From Sedimentitalea xiamensis (GTDB lineage Bacteria > Pseudomonadota > Alphaproteobacteria > Rhodobacterales > Rhodobacteraceae): a DNA stretch of 64,000 bases. Below the pieces are notes generated by a model that searched no databases, was not told where the DNA came from, and saw only the letters and a program-made list of their open reading frames with translations. Where the stretch lies: contig NZ_JASNJE010000003.1 of NCBI RefSeq assembly GCF_030164465.1, positions 186,001 to 250,000 of the forward strand, written 5' to 3'. Below are positions 57,229 through 64,000 of the stretch, one piece after another. The stretch's first letter is position 1. Every line of letters begins with the position of its first letter. A program made the position numbers and the translations under genes.

Positions 57229-58725
57229 TCAGATCGTCTGGTCGTAGGCGCCGACCGCCGGTTCGGTGCGGATCACCGCGTCGATATCGGCGAAGATGGC
57301 GCGCATTTCGGCCTCGCTGTCGGGGCTTTCGCAGACCACCACGAGGTTCGGGGTGTTGGAGGAGGCCCGCACCAGCCCCCAGGCGCCGTTGTCGAGAATC
57401 ACGCGGGCGCCGTTGACGGTGACGACCTGCGCGATCGGGCGTCCGGCGATCCGGCCGCCGGTTTCGTGCAGCGCGACCAGCCGGTCGACCAGGCGGGCCA
57501 GCACGTCGTATTTTTCGGTATCGGCGCAATAGGGCGACATGGTCGGGGTGGCGAAGGTCCGCGGCAGGGCCTTGCGCAGGTCGGACATGGACTTGCCGGG
57601 GTTGCGGTCCATCAGCTTGCAGATTTCGACCGCGACCCGCAGCCCGCAGTCATAGCCCCGCCCGATGGGACCGGCGAGGAAGTAATGGCCGGATTTCTCA
57701 AAGCCGGCGAGCGCGCCGATGTCCTTGACCCGGCGTTTCATGTGGGAATGGCCGGTTTTCCAGTAGTCCGCCTTGATCCCGTGTTTCAGCAGTTCCGGGT
57801 CGGAGGCGAAGAGGCCGGTGGATTTCACGTCGGCGACAAAGGTCGCGCCGGGATAGAGCCGGGCGAGATCGCGGGCGAGGATCACTCCGACCTTGTCTGC
57901 GAAGATTTCCTCTCCCTCGTCGTCGACCACGCCGCAGCGGTCGCCGTCGCCGTCAAAGCCGAGCGCGAAATCGGCGCCCGAAGCGCGCACGCTGGCTGCC
58001 ATGTCGTGCAGCATTTCCATCGCTTCGGGGTTGGGATTGTAGTTGGGGAAGGTGTAGTCGAGTTCGTTGTGGCTCGGCACGACTTCGACGCCGATCCGTT
58101 CGAAGAGTTCCGGCGCGAAGGCCGATGCGGTGCCGTTGCCGGTGGCGCAGACGACCTTGAGCCTGCGGGACATGCGGAAGTCGCCGATGAGGTCGTCGAG
58201 ATAGGCCTCGCGCACGCCGTCGACGAAGGCGTAGCCGCCGCCGGGGCGCGGCTCTCCGGCGCCGGCGAGCACGATGTCGCGCAGTTCCGCCATCTCTTCG
58301 GGGCCGTGGGTCAGCGGGCGGTCGAACCCCATCTTGACGCCGGTCCATCCGTTCGGGTTGTGGCTGGCCGTGACCATCGCGACCGCGGGCACATCGAGGT
58401 GGAACTGGCTGAAATAGGCCATGGGCGACACGGCCGGGCCGATGTCCCTGACCTGGATCCCGGCCTGCATCAGCCCCAGCATCAGCGCGTTCTTGATCGA
58501 CAGGGAATAGTCGCGGTAGTCGTTGCCGACGGCGATTTCCGGCCGGATGCCGCGCCGGTGCATCTGCGTGCCGAGTCCGAGGCCGAGCGCGGTGATGCCG
58601 GGGAGGTTGATTTCGTCCGGGTATTTCCAGCGGGCGTCGTATTCGCGAAAGCCGGTGGGGGCGATCATCGCATCGCGCAGGAAGCTCCAGGTGTTCTGAG
58701 TCACCTTGGCGGCAGGTCTGGTCAT
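57229..58725 (-). CDS. Phosphomannomutase/phosphoglucomutase
   Basis: A 498-aa alpha-D-phosphohexomutase. Catalytic phosphoserine motif TASHNPNGW near 135, metal loop DGDGDR near 262 and the sugar-binding GEKSGH-like GFEKSGHYF near 345. It interconverts hexose 1- and 6-phosphates for capsule and LPS sugars (AlgC type). It is 21 bases behind kdsA in the capsule operon. Confidence 0.9.
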   Translation of the reverse strand: MTRPAAKVTQNTWSFLRDAMIAPTGFREYDARWKYPDEINLPGITALGLGLGTQMHRRGIRPEIAVGNDYRDYSLSIKNALMLGLMQAGIQVRDIGPAVSPMAYFSQFHLDVPAVAMVTASHNPNGWTGVKMGFDRPLTHGPEEMAELRDIVLAGAGEPRPGGGYAFVDGVREAYLDDLIGDFRMSRRLKVVCATGNGTASAFAPELFERIGVEVVPSHNELDYTFPNYNPNPEAMEMLHDMAASVRASGADFALGFDGDGDRCGVVDDEGEEIFADKVGVILARDLARLYPGATFVADVKSTGLFASDPELLKHGIKADYWKTGHSHMKRRVKDIGALAGFEKSGHYFLAGPIGRGYDCGLRVAVEICKLMDRNPGKSMSDLRKALPRTFATPTMSPYCADTEKYDVLARLVDRLVALHETGGRIAGRPIAQVVTVNGARVILDNGAWGLVRASSNTPNLVVVCESPDSEAEMRAIFADIDAVIRTEPAVGAYDQTI

Positions 58726-58746
58726 GAAAAGGTCCTGAATTCTGGG

Positions 58747-59580
58747 TCAGATAACGACTGGCTGTGCCTTAGCAATCCTGTCGAGCCGCATCAATGTCTC
58801 GATCAGGGCCGGCATCTGGTCGAGGTGGACCATGTTGGGCCCGTCGCTGGGCGAGCGGTCCGGATCCTCGTGGGTTTCGATGAAGACGGCGGCGACGCCG
58901 ATGGCCACGGCGGCGCGGGCCATGACCGGGGCGAATTCGCGCTGTCCGCCGCTGCTGCCGCCCTGTCCGCCCGGTTGCTGCACCGAATGGGTCGCGTCCA
59001 TCACCACCGGGTAGCCGGTTTTCGCCATGATCGGCAGGCTGCGCATGTCCGCGACCAGAGTGTTGTAGCCAAAGGACACGCCGCGTTCGGTCAGGAGGAT
59101 GCGCCGGTTGCCGGTGCTTTCGATCTTGTCCACCACGTTGGCCATGTCCCAGGGCGCGAGGAACTGGCCCTTCTTCACGTTGATCGCAGCACCTGTCCGG
59201 CCCGCCGCCAGCAGCATGTCGGTCTGCCGGCAGAGAAAGGCGGGGATCTGAAGGATATCGACCGCCTCGGCCACCGGGGCGCATTGGGCTTCGGTGTGCA
59301 CGTCGGTCAGGATCGGAACGCCGATCTGGTCCCGGACGCCGGCCAGGACCCGAAGCCCTTCGTCGATGCCAAGGCCGCGCCTGCCCGAAAGGCTGGTGCG
59401 GTTGGCCTTGTCGAAACTGGCCTTGAAGACATATTGCGCGCCGGCGGCGTCGCAGGCGGATTTCATCGTCCCCGCGATCATCTGGGCGTGATCCGCGCTT
59501 TCCAGCTGGCAGGGGCCGGCGATCACGGTCAGGGGAAGATCGTTTCCGATGGTCAGATCGGCGACGGTTACATGGGGCAT
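58747..59580 (-). CDS. kdsA: 3-Deoxy-8-phosphooctulonate synthase
   Basis: A 277-aa KDO-8-phosphate synthase. Family features: [29 protein letters not shown] and [11 protein letters not shown]. It condenses PEP with arabinose 5-phosphate for KDO, used in LPS and in the capsule lipid anchor. It sits two bases after the kpsE gene, linking KDO supply to capsule export. Confidence 0.95.
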   Translation of the reverse strand: MPHVTVADLTIGNDLPLTVIAGPCQLESADHAQMIAGTMKSACDAAGAQYVFKASFDKANRTSLSGRRGLGIDEGLRVLAGVRDQIGVPILTDVHTEAQCAPVAEAVDILQIPAFLCRQTDMLLAAGRTGAAINVKKGQFLAPWDMANVVDKIESTGNRRILLTERGVSFGYNTLVADMRSLPIMAKTGYPVVMDATHSVQQPGGQGGSSGGQREFAPVMARAAVAIGVAAVFIETHEDPDRSPSDGPNMVHLDQMPALIETLMRLDRIAKAQPVVI

Positions 59581-59582
59581 GG

Positions 59583-61229
59583 CTAGGACGTTACCTGTTC
59601 GCGCAAGATCGATGCGGTGAGAGAGATCATCAGATAAATGCCACCGAAAATCAGGAATGCAAGGATGGTGTTCTCGAACTTGCGGGGATAGCTCGCTTCT
59701 TCGCTGGGCACCGGGTTGACCGAAACGGTCAGGTAGCGCACCTGCCGGTTGGCTTCCATCCGGGTCTGTTCGACCTGTTGCAGCGCCGATTGCAGCATCA
59801 TGTCGCGGGTGGCGAGATCCGCCTGCGCCATCTGGATGCGCACCGCCAGTTGCGCCAGCGAGTTCTCGCCCTTGGAGGCATCGACCATGCGGGCGTTCAG
59901 GGCCGCCAGCAGGTCCTGGAGCCGCCCGATGTCGCCGGTGGCGCCGTCGACCTTGGCCTGGTTGGGGCGCGCATTGTCCAGCAGGGCGGCCAGCTGAAGC
60001 TGCTTTTCCTGCAATTGCAGTTCGACGTTGTTGATCTGGGCGCGCAGGCCGGCGATGACGCCTTCGGGGTCGAGGATCGCGCCCTGCTGTTGCAACTGAA
60101 CCAGCGCTTCCTGGGCGTTGCGCCGTTCGGCCTGCGCGTTCTCGAAGCCTTGCAGCGCGTCGTTCATCTGGTCGCCGCGCTTCTGCTGGGACAGGTTGTT
60201 GACCCGGTCTTCGGCATAGGAGATCAGCCGGGTGGAAAAATCGGCGCTGACCACGGGATCGGCGGCGATGACTTCCATCCGGATCACGCCCTCGGTCGGG
60301 TCGTAGCCGATCTTCACGTTCTTGCGGTAGGTCTCATAGGCCTCTTCGTTGGTGGGGTCGTCGCCAAGCCGCTGGATCGGATCGATCCAGGGCTGGCTGA
60401 AATGCGACTTGAACCCGACATCGCGGTCCAGCCGCAGCATCGCGTCCTTGGATTGCAGGAACGACTGCACGGCGATGGAATCCTGGCTGGTTGCGAATTG
60501 CGTGCCGGTCAGCAGCCCGCCGAGCCCGCCGCCGCCCGCATTGTCCGCCTGCAGGATCAGGAATTCGGACTTGGCGGAATACATCGGCGTCGCGATGGCA
60601 TGGAAGTAATAGCCCGCGATCGCGGTGGGCAGCAGGACGAAGAAGGCGAGCCGCGTCAGCAGCAGCGCCAGCTTGCGCCGCCGCCGGAGCGCGATGTCCC
60701 GCTGGATCGCGCGGATTTCGCGATTGCGCTGTTCCGCCGGGCTGAGTTCGGGAGCGGGAACGCCGACCTTGCCGGGCACGGTCTGGGGCAGCCGAACGCC
60801 CGCTGTCCCGGTCTCGCCCCGGGCGGGCAGGTTCTCGAAGGCGTCCGGCGCGCCGTTTTGCGGTTCGGCGCCGCCATTGGGCACCACCAGTTCCAGCATG
60901 TTGGAGCGCTTGAACGGGTCGATCCCGCGTTGCCGCAGCAGGCGCACGGCGTCCGCGTCCGATGACGCCGTCAGGCCGTGTTTCTGGGCCACGCGGCGGG
61001 CCAGGCGCAACTGGCGGCCGGTCAACCCTTCGGCGCGGATGGCGTCGATCGCGGCTTCGCTGGCGGTCCGGGGCGGCTCCGGGCGCTCGGCGTCCTGCGG
61101 CGGGCCGCCGGTTGCGCCGGAGGCGGTGTCCGGGCCTGCCGCGCCGTCCTGTCGGGGTGCGGGGATGTCGGGCGCATCGGCGCCGCTGTGCCGGAACCGG
61201 AATTTCCTAACCCTGGGTTTGGTAGTCAT
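59583..61229 (-). CDS. kpsE: Capsule polysaccharide export inner-membrane protein (KpsE type)
   Basis: A 548-aa polysaccharide co-polymerase-like protein starting [12 protein letters not shown]. Two membrane helices, near 185-207 ([20 protein letters not shown]) and at the C-terminus ([20 protein letters not shown]), flank a long periplasmic part with coiled-coil (about 320-480). Unlike E. coli KpsE (~380 aa) it has a ~180-residue Pro/Ala-rich cytoplasmic N-extension. It overlaps the kpsT gene by 23 bases. Confidence 0.87.
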   Translation of the reverse strand: MTTKPRVRKFRFRHSGADAPDIPAPRQDGAAGPDTASGATGGPPQDAERPEPPRTASEAAIDAIRAEGLTGRQLRLARRVAQKHGLTASSDADAVRLLRQRGIDPFKRSNMLELVVPNGGAEPQNGAPDAFENLPARGETGTAGVRLPQTVPGKVGVPAPELSPAEQRNREIRAIQRDIALRRRRKLALLLTRLAFFVLLPTAIAGYYFHAIATPMYSAKSEFLILQADNAGGGGLGGLLTGTQFATSQDSIAVQSFLQSKDAMLRLDRDVGFKSHFSQPWIDPIQRLGDDPTNEEAYETYRKNVKIGYDPTEGVIRMEVIAADPVVSADFSTRLISYAEDRVNNLSQQKRGDQMNDALQGFENAQAERRNAQEALVQLQQQGAILDPEGVIAGLRAQINNVELQLQEKQLQLAALLDNARPNQAKVDGATGDIGRLQDLLAALNARMVDASKGENSLAQLAVRIQMAQADLATRDMMLQSALQQVEQTRMEANRQVRYLTVSVNPVPSEEASYPRKFENTILAFLIFGGIYLMISLTASILREQVTS

Positions 61230-61866
61230 AGAGCTGCTTTGCCTCTTCCAAGGTGTCGAACATCCGCAGCTGGCCGTCGATGAGAACCGCCGCGGAACGC
61301 GCGAATTTTTCCAGTGTCGCCGCCTGGTGCGACACGATGATAATGGTGGTCGTTTCCAGTCTTTCCCGAAGGATGACGCCGGCCTTGCGGTTGAATTCCA
61401 CATCCGTGGTGCCGGGCATGCCTTCGTCGATCAGGTAGATGTCGAAATCCAGCGCCAGCATCAGCGCGAAGGAAAACCGCGCCCGCATGCCCTGGGAATA
61501 GGTGCCCAGCGGCTGGTCGAAATATTCGCCCAGGTTGCAGAGCCAGCGGCAATAGGCCTCGACATAATCCGGGTCCAGACCATAGAGCTTGGCGATGTAG
61601 CGGGCGTTTTCCATCGCCGACACCTTGTTGACGACGCCGCCCATGAAGCCGAGCGGGAACGAGATGTTGCAGCCGCGCAGGACTTCGCCTTCGTCGGGCT
61701 TTTCGAGGCCGGCCATCATGTTGATCAGCGTCGTCTTGCCGGTCCCGTTGGGGGCGAGCACCCCGAGAGACTGCCCCAGTTCGACCTTGAACGACACCCG
61801 GTCGAGGATCACCTTGCGCTGGGTGCCCGTCCAGAAGGATTTGCTGACATTGACGAATTCAAGCAT
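61207..61866 (-). CDS. kpsT: Capsule polysaccharide ABC transporter ATPase (KpsT type)
   Basis: A 219-aa ABC ATPase starting MLEFVNVSKSFWTGTQRK. Walker A APNGTGKT at 38-45, signature TYSQGMRAR-like motif, and Walker B IYLIDEG. The short form with only the nucleotide domain is typical of capsule exporters. It powers export with KpsM (not in the window) and KpsE. First gene of kpsT-kpsE-kdsA-pgm. Confidence 0.92.
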   Translation of the reverse strand: MLEFVNVSKSFWTGTQRKVILDRVSFKVELGQSLGVLAPNGTGKTTLINMMAGLEKPDEGEVLRGCNISFPLGFMGGVVNKVSAMENARYIAKLYGLDPDYVEAYCRWLCNLGEYFDQPLGTYSQGMRARFSFALMLALDFDIYLIDEGMPGTTDVEFNRKAGVILRERLETTTIIIVSHQAATLEKFARSAAVLIDGQLRMFDTLEEAKQLYDYQTQG

Positions 61867-62121
61867 CTGTTCTTTGCGCACCGATCCCGCGGTTGTGTTT
61901 CCGCCCAAGCGGCATGATCATGATATCTAGCAAAGGAGTGTTAACAGGATGTCTGACATTTCTCAGCATATTATGTCGATTTGCGAAACAAATATCCAAT
62001 CGCAATGCGGCGGAACCCGGCGAATTCTCCGGAAATGCGGCGTGCTGGCCGGGCTGGGCGGATCGGGATTGTGCAGGATGCGGAAACATTGCGCGCGGGG
62101 GCTGCGGCCCCGCCGGGCGGC

Positions 62122-62739
62122 ATGAGCGGAGAGGTTCCGAAGGCGGCGGGGGTGCAGGAGAGTCTTGCCGACAGCATTCGCCGCTGCACCCTTTGCGCGG
62201 AGCGGTTCGCGGCCACCGCGACCGGGCACGCGCCGCGCCCGGTGGTGTGGTTCCGTCCGGGGGCGCGCATCCTGATCGCCGGGCAGGCGCCCGGCGCGCG
62301 GGTCCATGCCTCGGGCCGCCCGTTCACCGACCCGTCCGGGGACCGGCTGCGCGACTGGCTGGGGATGGACGAGGCGGTCTTCTACGATCTGGACCGGGTG
62401 GCGGTGGTTCCGATGGCTTTCTGCTTTCCGGGCTATGACGCGGGCAAGGCCGACCTGCCGCCGCCGCTGGTCTGTGCGCGGACCTGGCACGGCCGGGTGA
62501 TGGCGGAATTGCGCGGCGTCGATCTGCACATCCTGGTGGGTGGTCACGCGCATCGCTGGCATCTTGGCGCGCGCGGGCCGGTGACGCAGACGGTCGCCGC
62601 ATGGCGAGACCATGCGCCGCGGGTGTTTCCCTTGCCTCATCCGTCCTGGCGCAATAGCGGGTGGCTCAGGAAGAACCCGTGGTTTGAAACCGAGCTTCTG
62701 CCGGTTCTGCGCCGGCGGGTTCAGGAGGTGCTGGGATGA
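62122..62739 (+). CDS. Uracil-DNA glycosylase family protein
   Basis: A 205-aa UDG-superfamily protein starting MSGEVPKAAG; in-frame codons further upstream lack coding character. Motifs: ILIAGQAPGARVHASG, FTDPSGDRLRDWLG and a late PLPHPSWRNSGWL with the HPS loop. The N-terminal CTLCAERFAA has two Cys, but a full four-Cys FeS site is not seen. Activity on uracil is not certain. The stop overlaps the SseB gene by four bases. Confidence 0.82.
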   Translation: MSGEVPKAAGVQESLADSIRRCTLCAERFAATATGHAPRPVVWFRPGARILIAGQAPGARVHASGRPFTDPSGDRLRDWLGMDEAVFYDLDRVAVVPMAFCFPGYDAGKADLPPPLVCARTWHGRVMAELRGVDLHILVGGHAHRWHLGARGPVTQTVAAWRDHAPRVFPLPHPSWRNSGWLRKNPWFETELLPVLRRRVQEVLG

Positions 62740-63527
62740 CGGAAACGACGGCTCTGGACCGGGCGCATGCGGCGATGGCCGCGGCGGATGGCGATGACGC
62801 GGCGCGGTTGCGGTTCTTCGAGCGGCTGGGCGACTGCGAGCTGTTCCTGCTGCTGACCGAGGAACCCGAGGGCGACAACCTGTCGCCGGAGGTCTTCGAC
62901 GTGGCGGAGGGGCGGTTCGTTCTGGGGTTCGACCTGGAAACCCGGCTGGCGCAGTTCGCGGGACGTCCCGCGCCCTATGCGGCGCTGTCGGGGCGGGTGG
63001 CGGCGCGGATGCTGGCGGCGCAGGGGCTTGGGCTGGGGCTCAACCTTGACGTCGCCCCGTCGTCGATCCTGATCCCGGCCGATGCGGTGGCGTGGCTGGC
63101 CCAGACCCTGGAGCACGCCCCGGACGAGGTGGAAACGCGGATCGAAAGTATCCACGCGCCCGGCGGGCTGCCCAAGGCGCTGCTGGAGGCGCTGGACGCG
63201 AAACTGGCCACCGCGGCGGGGCTGGCGCAGGCGGCCTATCTGGTTGGCGTCTCCCACGGGGATCAGGGGCGCGGCCATCTGCTCGGCTTCGTCGGCGCGC
63301 GGGCCGGGGCGGAGCGGGCGCTGGCCAAGGCGGCGGGCGAGGCGCTGACCTTTTCGGGGATCGACGCCGGAGCGATGGACGTGGGGTTCTTTGCCGCGAC
63401 CGATCCGATGGTGGTGAAACTGGCCGCACATGGGTTGCGCTTCGACCTGCCGCAGCCAGCCCCGACGGAGCCTGCCGCCCCGGCGGCCCCCGGACGCGAT
63501 CCGGACCGCCCGCCCATCCTGCGCTGA
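62736..63527 (+). CDS. SseB family protein
   Basis: A 263-aa protein with the SseB N-terminal domain (FFERLGDCELFLLL, NLSPEVFDV) and a C-terminal SseB-C-like domain. The tail is Pro/Ala-rich. SseB proteins of this kind (enhanced serine sensitivity) have no fixed biochemical role. Coupled to the UDG-like gene. Confidence 0.8.
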   Translation: MTETTALDRAHAAMAAADGDDAARLRFFERLGDCELFLLLTEEPEGDNLSPEVFDVAEGRFVLGFDLETRLAQFAGRPAPYAALSGRVAARMLAAQGLGLGLNLDVAPSSILIPADAVAWLAQTLEHAPDEVETRIESIHAPGGLPKALLEALDAKLATAAGLAQAAYLVGVSHGDQGRGHLLGFVGARAGAERALAKAAGEALTFSGIDAGAMDVGFFAATDPMVVKLAAHGLRFDLPQPAPTEPAAPAAPGRDPDRPPILR

Positions 63528-63748
63528 GCGATCCGCGCGCCGGACGGGGAAGGCGCTGCCGCCTGAAATGCGCCGGCGCGGCATCGGCGCCCCCCGCGAA
63601 ACTGAAACAATCGGTCCGGACCCGGTCACGGCCCGTCGTGCGCCGTCACAGCCGCGCGAGCGGGGCTTCGCGCCGGGGCGCGAATGAAGGATGGTGCGGG
63701 CAGCGCCCGGCACGGAGCCGGCGGCGCGTTCTTTTCGAGGAGGTTCGC

Positions 63749-64000
63749 ATGAAACGATTTGCCATGGCCGTCGCGACGGCCGCCAGCCTCGCCGCTCCGG
63801 CGTTCGCGGGGGAACAATACGTGGACAGCACCGGTTTCGCGGTGTCGGGCTATGACGTGGTCGCCTATCGCGGCCTCGCGCAGAATCCCGTCGGCACGGC
63901 ACAGCCCGCCGCGGTGCCGGGACGGGCCGACATCACCGCGGAATACAACGGCGCGACCTTTGCCTTCGCCACCGCCGGGAACCGCGAGCTGTTCCTGGAA
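63749..64000 (+). CDS. YHS domain-containing exported protein, 3' end cut by window
   Basis: First 84 codons of a secreted protein: signal peptide ending in PAFA near 20, then the YHS-type TGFAVSGYDVVAYR and YNGATFAFAT segments. Good RBS CGAGGAGG. YHS proteins of this form bind metal or act in oxidoreductive stress; the rest of the gene is outside. Confidence 0.8.
   Translation, partial: MKRFAMAVATAASLAAPAFAGEQYVDSTGFAVSGYDVVAYRGLAQNPVGTAQPAAVPGRADITAEYNGATFAFATAGNRELFLE

Overview
The window is GC-rich, densely coded DNA and reads as a chromosomal segment of a marine Rhodobacterales (Roseobacter-type) alphaproteobacterium. The grounds are the mix of a TRAP transporter, many sugar-acid enzymes, PuuD/PuuE-type purine catabolism, TamAB, KpsTE/KdsA capsule genes, DUF6455-type small Cys proteins and a REP-like palindrome of a type I associate with this order. 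The order-level call is an inference from gene content; no rRNA or tRNA gene was seen.

Layout. 1-1577: 3' part of a moeA-type molybdopterin gene. 1646-11315 (minus): a long, tightly packed sugar-acid operon: idnD-type dehydrogenase, SDR, IlvD/Edd dehydratase, FAH-family hydrolase, D-2-hydroxyacid dehydrogenase, enolase-superfamily dehydratase/racemase, isopropylmalate-dehydrogenase-like enzyme, otnK, otnC and a truncated Gfo/Idh/MocA remnant. 11436-14079 (plus, divergent): idnO-type SDR, an LtnD-like dehydrogenase and denD, with a convergent GntR/FCD regulator. 14898-22763: TRAP transporter (dctPQM), a broken phytanoyl-CoA dioxygenase gene, a UxaA-family dehydratase, a second beta-hydroxyacid dehydrogenase, and DMT and LysE exporters. 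23010-28697: pyruvate dehydrogenase complex aceE-aceF-lpdA, closed by a strong hairpin. 28738-31437 (minus): KDPGal aldolase, KDGal kinase, SDR and an EthD-like protein.

31438-34759 is a patchy region with an AraC remnant, a GAPDH behind a LacI-type palindrome, an orphan exopolysaccharide sugar transferase and a glucokinase remnant. 34782-40711 (minus): tamA-tamB, tamB carrying a 690-bp internal tandem duplication. 40887-49650: purine (urate) catabolism: puuD, LysR regulator, uraH, a puuE-uraD fusion, allA, an NCS2 permease and allE, interrupted by a second, divergent GAPDH and a small lipoprotein gene. 49864-55554: small housekeeping and hypothetical genes, including three tandem DUF6455-like Cys proteins. 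55678-57048 rimO; 57229-61866 (minus) kpsT-kpsE-kdsA-pgm capsule/KDO genes; 62122-64000 a UDG-like protein, SseB and the start of a YHS-domain protein.

How it works together. The first 22 kb look like one inducible locus: TRAP uptake of a sugar acid, oxidation or dehydration by several parallel enzymes, and cleavage either to DHAP (OtnK/OtnC) or to pyruvate plus a hydroxyacid (dehydratase, SDR, FAH hydrolase). Products could enter the pyruvate dehydrogenase complex encoded next door. OtnI is absent; the isopropylmalate-dehydrogenase-like gene that overlaps otnK may replace it. Four gene remnants (near 1.7, 18.4, 31.8 and 34.6 kb) sit at module junctions and mark past rearrangement.
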